Assembly: GCA_023144875.1 (NCBI GenBank)
Contig: JAGLEW010000042.1
Coordinates: 1-8,296 of the forward strand
Source of the DNA: Methylococcales bacterium
Lineage (GTDB): Bacteria > Pseudomonadota > Gammaproteobacteria > Methylococcales > Methylomonadaceae
Length of the DNA: 8,296 nt
Direction of reading: 5' to 3'
Shown piece by piece: positions 1 to 5,586 of the stretch (the first letter of the stretch is position 1; each line of letters opens with the position of its first letter). The notes under the pieces were generated by a model. That model was not told the origin of the DNA, made no database searches, and saw only the letters and a program-made list of their open reading frames with translations. The position numbers were made by a program, and so were the translations under genes.

Positions 1-261
1 GGATACCCAAATGCGTACCCTAAAGGTGATGTGATTAAAGGCTTACCTGAAAAATCGTCAGAAGGGTTTAAAGTATTTCATGCGGGGACGGCATTGAATG
101 AAAACGGTGATATTACCACGGCGGGTGGACGAGTTTTATGTGCCTGTGCCTTGGGAGATGATTTACAAATTGCCCAAACCAACGCCTATAAATTAGTTCA
201 AAAAATTAGCTGGGATCAATTATATTATCGAACCGACATAGGCTTTAAAGCCATTTCTTAA
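1..261 (+). CDS. purD: Phosphoribosylamine--glycine ligase (GAR synthetase), C-terminal part only
   Basis: PurD joins 5-phosphoribosylamine and glycine, using ATP, to make glycinamide ribonucleotide in cytosolic de novo purine synthesis. Only the last 86 codons and the TAA stop are in the window; the start lies to the left. The visible part begins GYPNAYPKGDVIKGLP and continues through KVFHAGTAL, GGRVLCACALG and WDQLYYRTDIGFKAI. These match the end of the family's ATP-grasp core and its C-terminal domain, where PurD proteins typically read GYPxxYxKGD, KVFHAGT, GGRVL and a closing DIGWRAI. A full PurD is about 430 residues, so roughly one fifth is seen. Nothing in the fragment looks damaged. 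The next gene, hisE, follows after 106 bp; whether they are co-transcribed cannot be told from the sequence. Confidence 0.95.
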   Translation, partial: GYPNAYPKGDVIKGLPEKSSEGFKVFHAGTALNENGDITTAGGRVLCACALGDDLQIAQTNAYKLVQKISWDQLYYRTDIGFKAIS

Positions 262-367
262 ATGACTGTGTAAGCATTAAACGAGAAAAAGACATAAGGT
301 TTTTTAATGATGAAGTGAGGAATGCTAAAATAGCTAAAATCTTTGCTTTAAACCGTAGACTAAATTT
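262..367 (+). other. purD-hisE intergenic gap with weak AT-rich signals
   Basis: This 106-bp gap holds no convincing gene. It contains a tandem 8-nt repeat, GCTAAAAT, at 324-331 and 333-340. Each copy contains TAAAAT, one mismatch from the TATAAT consensus, but neither has a good -35 hexamer at the usual spacing. An AT-only inverted repeat (CATTAAA near 274-280 and TTTAATG near 303-309) encloses a long loop and is too weak to call a terminator. A hisE promoter inside this gap is plausible but not demonstrated. Confidence 0.25.
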
Positions 368-682
368 ATGATGAATACATTAACTGAGCTTGCCAATGTG
401 CTGGAAGCGCGTAAACAACAATCGCCTGATCAATCCTATGTGGCGAGTTTATATGATAAGGGATTGGATACGATTTTAAAAAAAATTGGTGAAGAAGCCA
501 CGGAAACGGTGATTGCAGGAAAAGGCGGTGATAAACAGCAAATTATTTATGAAACTGCCGATTTGTGGTTTCATTGTATGGTGTTATTAGCGCAACAAGA
601 TTTACACCCAAACGATGTTTTAAAAGAATTAGAACGTCGTTTTGGCTTGTCGGGCTTGGATGAAAAATCCCAGCGTACTTAA
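368..682 (+). CDS. hisE: Phosphoribosyl-ATP pyrophosphatase
   Basis: HisE removes pyrophosphate from phosphoribosyl-ATP to give phosphoribosyl-AMP, the second step of histidine synthesis, in the cytosol. The 104-residue product has the usual length of a stand-alone HisE and the all-alpha MazG-like fold signatures. SYVASLYDKGLDTILKKIGEEATE (about 23-46) carries the metal-binding acidic residues Glu42, Glu43 and Glu46. YETADLW (61-67) supplies Glu62 and Asp65, and RRFGLSG lies near the C-terminus. Two ATGs stand in tandem at 368 and 371. The first is chosen because it lines up with the starts of Pseudomonas-type HisE proteins. No strong Shine-Dalgarno precedes either. It sits 19 nt before tatA, as in many gammaproteobacteria where hisI-hisE-tatABC is a unit, but here hisI is absent and purD lies upstream. 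Confidence 0.95.
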   Translation: MMNTLTELANVLEARKQQSPDQSYVASLYDKGLDTILKKIGEEATETVIAGKGGDKQQIIYETADLWFHCMVLLAQQDLHPNDVLKELERRFGLSGLDEKSQRT

Positions 683-690
683 TTAGAAAT

Positions 691-694
691 GGAG
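691..694 (+). promoter_or_regulatory. Ribosome binding site of tatA
   Basis: GGAG lies 7 nt before the ATG at 702. It is the clearest Shine-Dalgarno core in the window and supports the start at 702 (MGMSPVQ) rather than the in-frame ATG at 708. Confidence 0.6.
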
Positions 695-701
695 TAAAAT
701 C

Positions 702-920
702 ATGGGGATGAGTCCTGTACAGTTATTAATTGTTTTAGCCATTGTAGTGGTTTTATTTGGTACTAAACGTCTGCGTAATTTGGGCGGCGATTTAGGTGGT
801 GCAATAAAAGGCTTTCGAAATTCAATGCACGAAGGTGAAGAAAAAAGTAAAGTTAGCCAAAAGGATGACAGCAGTATTGAGGTGGAAATTGAATCGGATT
901 CAAAACATAAGGTTAAATAG
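702..920 (+). CDS. tatA: Sec-independent protein translocase subunit TatA
   Basis: TatA is the small inner-membrane protein that oligomerises to form the transport pathway for folded twin-arginine substrates. The 72-residue product has the standard layout. One N-terminal membrane helix spans about residues 5-19 (VQLLIVLAIVVVLF). It is followed by the Phe-Gly hinge (FGTK, 19-22), an amphipathic helix (LRNLGGDLGGAIKGFRNSM, about 24-42) and a charged, hydrophilic tail rich in Lys, Asp, Glu and Ser. The hinge and the GxxLGxxIKGF pattern match E. coli TatA closely, and the MGM start and position directly before tatB favour TatA over TatE or TatB. It is 19 nt downstream of hisE and 8 nt upstream of tatB, so it is probably part of one hisE-tatABC transcript. 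No odd features. Confidence 0.97.
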   Translation: MGMSPVQLLIVLAIVVVLFGTKRLRNLGGDLGGAIKGFRNSMHEGEEKSKVSQKDDSSIEVEIESDSKHKVK

Positions 921-928
921 TAAAGTGT

Positions 929-1231
929 ATGTTTGATATTGGATTTTGGGAATTGTGTCTTGTCGGTTTAGTGGCGTTATTAGTGATAGGCCCTGAACGT
1001 TTACCCAAGGCGGCGCGCATTGCAGGCTTTTGGGTTGGTAAAGCACGTCACACAATGGCCGCGGTAAAGATTGAAATTAACCAAGAACTACAAGCGGAAG
1101 AAATGCGTCAAATTTTGAAAGAACAACAAGACGATTTACAAACGATGATGGATGAAACCGTTAATATTTCTAAAACGACCAAAGATTCTTTAATGGAATT
1201 AGATGCCATTGACAATAAAAAATTAGAATGA
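929..1231 (+). CDS. tatB: Sec-independent protein translocase subunit TatB (short form)
   Basis: TatB forms the substrate receptor with TatC at the inner membrane and hands twin-arginine precursors on for transport by TatA. The protein opens with MFDIGFWEL, nearly identical to the TatB family start. Its membrane helix (about residues 5-20) contains Glu8, and it ends in GPERLPKAAR (21-30), the TatB hinge motif. An amphipathic helix and a long acidic, Gln-rich, probably helical stretch (about 50-90) follow. At 100 residues it is clearly shorter than E. coli TatB (171), lacking the long Pro/Ala-rich C-terminal tail; that tail is known to vary among TatBs, so this need not mean loss of function. 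Its stop overlaps the tatC start by 4 nt (ATGA, 1228-1231), which suggests translational coupling of receptor subunits. Confidence 0.96.
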   Translation: MFDIGFWELCLVGLVALLVIGPERLPKAARIAGFWVGKARHTMAAVKIEINQELQAEEMRQILKEQQDDLQTMMDETVNISKTTKDSLMELDAIDNKKLE

Positions 1232-2028
1232 CTCAGGCTAATCTTGAAGAGCAACCCTTTATTGCGCATCTTATTGAATTAAGGGGTCGAATTTTAAAAA
1301 TTGTATTCTCTATTTTAGTGGTTTTTTTAGGCTTGGCATCGTATGCAAATGAAATTTACACACTATTGTCGGAACCGTTATTAAGCGTTTTGCCTGAAAA
1401 CAGTAACATGATCGCGATTGATGTCGCATCCCCCTTTTTTACCCCGTTTAAACTCACGCTGGTTTTTTCAGCTTTTATCGCTGTCCCTGTGATTTTGTAC
1501 CAGCTATGGGCTTTTGTTGCCCCTGGTTTATACAAGCACGAACGTAAAATGATATTACCGCTATTGGTTGTGAGTAGTTTGTTGTTTTATTTAGGGGTCG
1601 CTTTTGCTTACTTTGTGGTTTTTCCGCTGGTTTTTGAATTTTTAACCGCCGCCGCGCCGACAAATGTAGCGGTGATGACGGATATTAGTAAATACCTTGA
1701 TTTTGTTTTGACGCTTTTTTTTGCTTTTGGTATTACCTTTGAAGTGCCTATATTTACGATTGTATTGGTGTGGACGGGTTTAACAACGCCGAAAGCCTTG
1801 GCTGAAAAACGCCCTTATATTATTGTCGCCGCTTTTATTATTGGCATGTTTTTGACCCCGCCCGATGCGATTTCACAAACCTTATTAGCCATTCCTATTT
1901 GGATGTTATTTGAAGTGGGACTGGTTTTTTCTAAATTTTTTGTATCGAAATCACGCTATCAAGCCGATAGTGATCAAGAGCTAGAAGCTGAATTTGATGA
2001 AATTGAGCACCAAGAAGATAAAAAATAA
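1228..2028 (+). CDS. tatC: Sec-independent protein translocase subunit TatC
   Basis: TatC is the six-helix inner-membrane protein that recognises the twin-arginine signal peptide. The 266-residue sequence matches E. coli TatC along its length. The cytoplasmic N-terminus has HLIELRGRIL (14-23), the first periplasmic loop has EPLLSVLP and VASPFFTPFK, and LYQLWAFVAPGLYKHER (90-106) carries Phe96 and Glu105. Further on are FAYFVVFPL, FEVP (Glu172) and FLTPPDAISQ (Asp213). Phe96, Glu105, Glu172 and Asp213 correspond, at an offset of two, to E. coli Phe94, Glu103, Glu170 and Asp211, which matter for signal recognition and transport. The C-terminal tail is strongly acidic (DSDQELEAEFDEIEHQEDKK). The ATG lies inside the tatB stop (ATGA overlap). 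The gene ends 11 nt from the stop codon of the convergent TPR gene. Confidence 0.98.
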   Translation: MTQANLEEQPFIAHLIELRGRILKIVFSILVVFLGLASYANEIYTLLSEPLLSVLPENSNMIAIDVASPFFTPFKLTLVFSAFIAVPVILYQLWAFVAPGLYKHERKMILPLLVVSSLLFYLGVAFAYFVVFPLVFEFLTAAAPTNVAVMTDISKYLDFVLTLFFAFGITFEVPIFTIVLVWTGLTTPKALAEKRPYIIVAAFIIGMFLTPPDAISQTLLAIPIWMLFEVGLVFSKFFVSKSRYQADSDQELEAEFDEIEHQEDKK

Positions 2029-2041
2029 TTAGCGTTATTTT
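2022..2041. terminator. AT-only hairpin between convergent tatC and TPR genes
   Basis: AAAATAA (2022-2028) and TTATTTT (2035-2041) form a perfect 7-bp inverted repeat around the 6-nt loop TTAGCG. The repeat overlaps both stop codons: tatC TAA at 2026-2028 and the opposite-strand stop at 2040-2042. Its position suits a shared bidirectional terminator, and each strand has several U residues in the descending arm. The stem has no G-C pair, so it would be unstable and may be no more than base-composition chance. Confidence 0.25.
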
Positions 2042-2648
2042 AATTTAAACTTTGTACTTTTTCTTGAGCTGCTTTTGCCCCGTTATAATTTTTTTGTAAG
2101 CGCCGCGCTTTTACAATTAATTCCCAACTTTTCTTTTTTAAACCTCTATTTGCCGCCGCTAATAAGGCCGATTTTCGGGCTAAATTTTCCGCTGAACGAA
2201 ACTTGGTTTGTTTGAGTTTTAGTTCGGCAAGTTTGTAGGTTAATAGGGCATTTCTTGGTTCAATCCTTAAGGCGCGTTCTAAATTGACGACCGCAGGCTC
2301 TAGCTGACCTAATCGTATATTTTTATCTGCAATACTCACTAACGCTATGCTGGCGGATGAGAGTGGTTTTGGTCTTGAATGCGTCACCGTGGGTTTGGTA
2401 ATCGGTGGTTGTTTTTTAAGAATGACCGTTTTAGGTCGTGGTGGCTTTTGACGTACGATTGTTTTTGGAGCAGGTCTGAGTTGATAAGTTTGAGCGGGTG
2501 TTTTAGGGGGTGCTTGGTAGGGCGGAAGTGTTGCGGCGGTTGATGGTGTTGGGTCATTTCTTACCATGGGGCGGGGTTGTGAGCGTCCCATACAACTTAT
2601 TTGGGAAAGAACGGGGAGAATAATGATAAACAATTTTTTATTTAACAT
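2040..2648 (-). CDS. Small proline-rich TPR lipoprotein, function unknown
   Basis: The 202-residue product is not a protein I can name. It starts with a basic and hydrophobic segment (MLNKKLFIIILPVLSQISC) like a lipoprotein signal, with Cys19 as the probable lipidation site. The lipobox is imperfect: SQISC has Gln at -3 where Leu is usual, so lipidation is likely but not certain. Residues about 20-96 are a low-complexity linker rich in Pro, Lys, Arg, Thr and Gln, fit to span the periplasm or meet peptidoglycan. Residues about 97-198 form tetratricopeptide-like helices. The clearest is LGQLEPAVVNLERALRIEPRNALLTYKLAELKLKQ (113-147), with the classical Ala and Pro positions, followed by FRSAENLARKSALLA. 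It reads in the same direction as tsaE and the amidase, 115 bp downstream of the latter, so an envelope scaffold role near cell-wall enzymes is possible; this is inference. AAGG occurs 10-11 nt before the ATG. Confidence 0.85.
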   Translation of the reverse strand: MLNKKLFIIILPVLSQISCMGRSQPRPMVRNDPTPSTAATLPPYQAPPKTPAQTYQLRPAPKTIVRQKPPRPKTVILKKQPPITKPTVTHSRPKPLSSASIALVSIADKNIRLGQLEPAVVNLERALRIEPRNALLTYKLAELKLKQTKFRSAENLARKSALLAAANRGLKKKSWELIVKARRLQKNYNGAKAAQEKVQSLN

Positions 2649-2671
2649 ATTTTAAGCCTTGAATCATTCGC

Positions 2672-2749
2672 AAAAAAAGAGGATATGGTCGCTTAAACCA
2701 TTTAGGGCGATGAGCAGTGCGCAGTGAGATGAATAAATCCTCACTGAGC
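2672..2749 (-). terminator. Hairpins and T-run downstream of the amidase gene (possible terminator)
   Basis: The 115-bp gap between the TPR gene and the amidase holds an inverted repeat CAGTGAG (2722-2728) / CTCACTG (2740-2746) with an 11-nt loop. A G-A mismatch and two more G-C pairs (2719-2720 with 2748-2749) extend it. No T-run follows this stem directly on either strand. Further along the minus strand a weak 5-bp hairpin (ACCAT 2697-2701 / ATGGT 2685-2689) is followed 6 nt later by seven T residues (complement of A at 2672-2678). Together these could end or attenuate the tsaE-amidase transcript before the TPR gene. The geometry is not canonical, so confidence is low. Confidence 0.3.
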
Positions 2750-2763
2750 CTTTAAGAGTATAG

Positions 2764-3945
2764 CTAACGCTGTGCAATGATGCGGCTGTATTCTTTAAAA
2801 TAACTCACAACGCCTTTAAAAATAGCATTCGCAATTTTGTCTTGGTGTGCCTTGCTGGATAAATTACGTTCTTCAAATGGGTTTGAAATATAGGCGGTTT
2901 CGATTAAAATAGAGGGAATATCAGGTGACTTTAAGACAGCGAAATTAGCTTTTTGTACCGTGTTTTTATGCATTCGAGTAACACCTTTAAAATATTTTAA
3001 CACGCGCTTGGCTATTTTCCGACTGGCTTCTTTGGTGGCGTTTTGTGATAATTCGATTAACACTTTGGTTAATGTATTATCATTGTTATCAAGGGAAACA
3101 CCGCCTAATAAATCCGCTTTATTTTCTCTTTCTGCTAACCAGTGAGAGGCTTCATCAGAGGCGCCATTTTGAGATAAAACATAAATGGAAGCCCCTCTCA
3201 CTTCGGGGTTGGGGAAGGCATCTGCATGAAGGGAAATAAATAAATCCGCTTTCGCGGCACGTGCGATATCCATGCGTTTTCTTAATTTTACAAACGTATC
3301 ACTTTTACGCACTAATACGGCTTTCATACCATGTTTTGCATTAATACGTGCGGCTAATTTTTTAGCAATTGCAAGCACTACTTTTTTTTCAAGGGTGCCT
3401 TCAGGGCCATGTGCACCAGGGTCTATACCACCATGACCTGCATCAATCGCAATGACAATTTGTTTCTTTTTTTGCCACGAACTTTTTCGAACAATTTTTT
3501 TCTGAGATTTTGCGGTTGAAGTACGTGTTGCAGACGTTGTTTTTTTAGTCGCTTTGCTCAGATCAATTACAAAACGATGGCCACTTTTTTTATTGGGTGC
3601 AAGGTTAAAATTCTTTTGTACAACGGGATGTTTTAAGTCGATGACCACTCGTAAACCCGTTTTATCCTTTTGACTCATTCGTATTTTTTTAAAATAAGGA
3701 TGGCTTTTTAACGGCTGTTTAAATTTTGTTTTTAGTACCGTATTTTTAAAATCAACGACCAATCGGGAAGGATTGTTTAGTAGAAACACCTTATGAATGG
3801 TGGGTAATGAGGAGCTAAACGTAATGCGCGAATGGCTGGCTTGATTGGAATAGGCAATGGAATGAATTTTAGTCGAAGCTGCAAAACTAATGACGCTACT
3901 AAATTGCAGTCCTATTAATAAAAAAAGTGTCCAAAAAATACGCAT
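2764..3945 (-). CDS. amiB: Periplasmic N-acetylmuramoyl-L-alanine amidase, AmiB/AmiC type (AMIN + Amidase_3)
   Basis: This zinc enzyme cuts the amide bond between N-acetylmuramic acid and the stem peptide to split septal peptidoglycan during daughter-cell separation. The 393 residues divide into a Sec signal peptide (about 1-23, MRIFWTLFLLIGL...SFAA, no twin arginine), an AMIN domain (about 26-130, septal or peptidoglycan targeting), a basic Ser/Thr/Lys linker (about 131-161) and an Amidase_3 catalytic domain (about 162-388). Expected zinc ligands are His171 (DAGHGG), Glu186 (LEKKVV) and His240 (SLHAD), with catalytic Glu349 (LIETAYISNP). The stretch 265-315, including ASHWLAERENKADLLGG, corresponds to the regulatory helix that blocks the active site in E. 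coli amidases until an EnvC/NlpD-type activator binds. No LysM domain follows. It lies 30 nt after tsaE, as amiB does in E. coli; that context and the Sec signal favour amiB over amiC, but the symbol is tentative. Confidence 0.93.
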   Translation of the reverse strand: MRIFWTLFLLIGLQFSSVISFAASTKIHSIAYSNQASHSRITFSSSLPTIHKVFLLNNPSRLVVDFKNTVLKTKFKQPLKSHPYFKKIRMSQKDKTGLRVVIDLKHPVVQKNFNLAPNKKSGHRFVIDLSKATKKTTSATRTSTAKSQKKIVRKSSWQKKKQIVIAIDAGHGGIDPGAHGPEGTLEKKVVLAIAKKLAARINAKHGMKAVLVRKSDTFVKLRKRMDIARAAKADLFISLHADAFPNPEVRGASIYVLSQNGASDEASHWLAERENKADLLGGVSLDNNDNTLTKVLIELSQNATKEASRKIAKRVLKYFKGVTRMHKNTVQKANFAVLKSPDIPSILIETAYISNPFEERNLSSKAHQDKIANAIFKGVVSYFKEYSRIIAQR

Positions 3946-3975
3946 AACATGACCAAAAAAATAATTGAGCCTAGA

Positions 3976-4437
3976 TTATAGCAGTAGGTCTTTGTTTTTC
4001 CAGTTTAAATAAATTTCTTTATGGGTGTTATGACTTATGGTGAGTAATCGTTTTTCAGCGTAAACCTTTAAATTTAAAATAAAATGAGGGGGGGGTAAAA
4101 GTGATTCTCCTCGTTCTGCCCATTCGACAAAACACATCGCGTCAGTGTCCATGTAATCACGAATGCCCATAAATTCCAGTTCTTCGGGGTCGTTAATGCG
4201 GTATAAATCAAAGTGAAATATTTTTTGAGCATTAAGGTCATATTCCTCAACTAAGGTGTAGGTAGGGCTTTTAACCTTGCCTTGATGACCTGCTGACTGT
4301 AATAAGCTACGGACTAAAGTGGTTTTTCCTGCGCCTAAATCACCTTCTAAAAAAATAAGGCAGCGACTGGGTAGTAATGGCCAGAGTTTTTCCGCGAATA
4401 GGGTGGTGTCGCTGAGGGATTCTAATTCTATTTTCAT
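3976..4437 (-). CDS. tsaE: tRNA threonylcarbamoyladenosine biosynthesis ATPase TsaE
   Basis: TsaE is the ATPase partner of TsaB and TsaD in making N6-threonylcarbamoyladenosine (t6A) at position 37 of ANN-decoding tRNAs, in the cytosol. The 153-residue length is typical. The Walker A loop is GDLGAGKT (32-39) with Lys38, followed by TLVRSLLQ. The family signatures SPTYTLVEEY (57-66, switch I region), HFDLYRI (75-81, Asp77) and FVEWAERG (103-110, Glu105 and Trp106) are all present. The start at 4437 fits the family N-terminus (MKIELESLSDTTLFAEKL), although no clear Shine-Dalgarno precedes it. The gene diverges from queG across 55 bp and is followed after 30 bp by the amidase gene, so the two are probably co-transcribed. 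In E. coli the order queG-nnr-tsaE-amiB is similar, but here nnr is missing and queG is inverted. Confidence 0.96.
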   Translation of the reverse strand: MKIELESLSDTTLFAEKLWPLLPSRCLIFLEGDLGAGKTTLVRSLLQSAGHQGKVKSPTYTLVEEYDLNAQKIFHFDLYRINDPEELEFMGIRDYMDTDAMCFVEWAERGESLLPPPHFILNLKVYAEKRLLTISHNTHKEIYLNWKNKDLLL

Positions 4438-4461
4438 GGTACGTTGCGCTTAAAAACTGAT

Positions 4462-4491
4462 ATTATAAAACGCTATTCATAATTCTGTCTC
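4462..4491 (-). promoter_or_regulatory. Probable sigma-70 promoter of tsaE
   Basis: On the minus strand a perfect TATAAT -10 box lies at 4467-4462. An imperfect -35 hexamer, GAGACA (4491-4486, four of six matches to TTGACA), stands upstream with an 18-bp spacer. Transcription would start near 4455 and leave a leader of about 18 nt before the tsaE ATG. The box sits centrally in the 55-bp divergent gap. On the plus strand overlapping TATTAT and TATAAA (4461-4469) could serve queG, but no matching -35 is seen at normal spacing. Confidence 0.45.
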
Positions 4492-4492
4492 A

Positions 4493-5575
4493 ATGAAAAA
4501 TTTACTTACCAAGGATGCATTAAATACATTGGCTCAATCCATTAAAAATTGGGGGGAAACATTGGGCTTTCAGCACGTTGGTATTAGTGATACCCGCTTA
4601 GTTGAGGCGGAAAATCACCTGCAAAACTGGGTGAAAAAAGGCTTTCATGGTGAAATGGATTACATGCACAAGCATGGGCTTAAACGCAGTCGTCCCGAAT
4701 TATTAATTGAAGGCACTCAGCGAATTATTTCAGTGCGGATGGATTATTTACCCGAATCATTAACAACGATTAATCAACAGCTGGACAACCCGCTTAATGC
4801 CTTTATATCACGTTATGCACTGGGGCGAGATTATCATAAAGTGTTACGAAATCGCTTGCAAAAACTGGCAAAAAAAATTGAATCAGAAGTGGGCGTTTTT
4901 GGTTATCGTGCCTTTGTGGACAGTGCGCCTGTCTTAGAAAAAGCCATTGCGGAGAAAGCAGGATTGGGCTGGATAGGAAAACACAGTAATTTAATTGATC
5001 GCAAAGCAGGCTCGTGGTTTTTTTTAGGTGAAATTTATACGGATTTAAGGTTGCCTGTTGATAAAAAAGTAAGCGCGCATTGTGGGAGCTGTGTGGCATG
5101 TTTGGATATTTGCCCCACACAGGCGATTGTGGCACCCTATCAAGTGAATGCACGGCGGTGTATTTCTTATTTAACCATTGAGTTGCAAGGTAGTATTCCT
5201 GTAGAGTTACGGACTCTAATCGGCAATAGAATTTATGGTTGTGACGATTGTTTATTAATTTGCCCGTGGAATCGCTTTGCTAAACACACTCAAGAAACCG
5301 ATTTTAACCCACGGCATAATCTAAATAGTTTGCAATTACTAGAAGCTTTTAATTGGTCAGAGGATTTATTTTTAAAAAAAATGGAAGGTTCGGCGATTCG
5401 GCGCATTGGTTATGTTCGGTGGTTACGAAATATTGCGGTGGCGTTAGGGAATGCAAAACCATCTTTTCAAATTAAAACAGCGTTATTGAAAAAAAAGAAT
5501 CATTCTTCTGATTTAGTCAAAGAGCATGTAGAATGGGCGTTAAAACGACAGCTTCTATCACCCAACCTTTTATGA
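4493..5575 (+). CDS. queG: Epoxyqueuosine reductase
   Basis: QueG reduces epoxyqueuosine to queuosine at the wobble position of GUN-anticodon tRNAs, the last step of queuosine synthesis, using a cobalamin cofactor and two [4Fe-4S] clusters in the cytosol. The 360-residue protein begins with the DUF1730/cobalamin-binding region (about 20-190). This includes RMDYLP, ISRYALGRDYHKVLRNRL and FVDSAPVLEKAIAEKAGLGWIGKH, with Asp143 at the position of the family's proposed catalytic acid. The ferredoxin-like part holds CGSCVACLDICP (Cys197, 200, 203, 207), then Cys223 (RRCISYLTIE) and CDDCLLICPWN (Cys250, 253, 257), enough ligands for both clusters. A short helical, HEAT-like tail ends the protein. 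Length is near E. coli QueG (379). It diverges from tsaE, and its TGA stop overlaps a possible acnB ATG at 5572. Confidence 0.97.
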   Translation: MKNLLTKDALNTLAQSIKNWGETLGFQHVGISDTRLVEAENHLQNWVKKGFHGEMDYMHKHGLKRSRPELLIEGTQRIISVRMDYLPESLTTINQQLDNPLNAFISRYALGRDYHKVLRNRLQKLAKKIESEVGVFGYRAFVDSAPVLEKAIAEKAGLGWIGKHSNLIDRKAGSWFFLGEIYTDLRLPVDKKVSAHCGSCVACLDICPTQAIVAPYQVNARRCISYLTIELQGSIPVELRTLIGNRIYGCDDCLLICPWNRFAKHTQETDFNPRHNLNSLQLLEAFNWSEDLFLKKMEGSAIRRIGYVRWLRNIAVALGNAKPSFQIKTALLKKKNHSSDLVKEHVEWALKRQLLSPNLL

Positions 5576-5586
5576 AAAATAACAAA

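Noticed and set aside
274..309. CATTAAA / TTTAATG inverted repeat after purD as a terminator
   Set aside because: The stem has one G-C pair and a loop of more than 20 nt with no T-tract after it, so it is expected by chance at this base composition.
1475..1663. 62-codon minus-strand frame inside tatC
   Set aside because: Antisense to TatC membrane helices, and rich in Lys, Arg and Gln as expected from the complement of hydrophobic codons. No supporting signal.
2960..3239. Two short plus-strand frames opposite the amidase gene
   Set aside because: They overlap each other and the conserved catalytic domain on the other strand, and neither resembles a known protein.
4803..5153. 116-codon open frame on the minus strand inside queG
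   Set aside because: It is antisense to well-conserved QueG sequence including the first cluster motif, has no recognisable domain, and reads like a shadow of the real gene.
5486..5515. TTGAAA followed by an AT-rich hexamer in the queG 3' end as an acnB promoter
   Set aside because: At 17-18 bp spacing the -10 candidates (TGATTT, GATTTA) match TATAAT poorly.
5533..5586. Upstream extension of acnB from ATG 5533 (MGVKTTASITQPFMKNNK)
   Set aside because: It would overlap queG by 43 nt and adds residues absent from E. coli AcnB, whose conserved start aligns at 5587. Only the 5572 start remains a real alternative.
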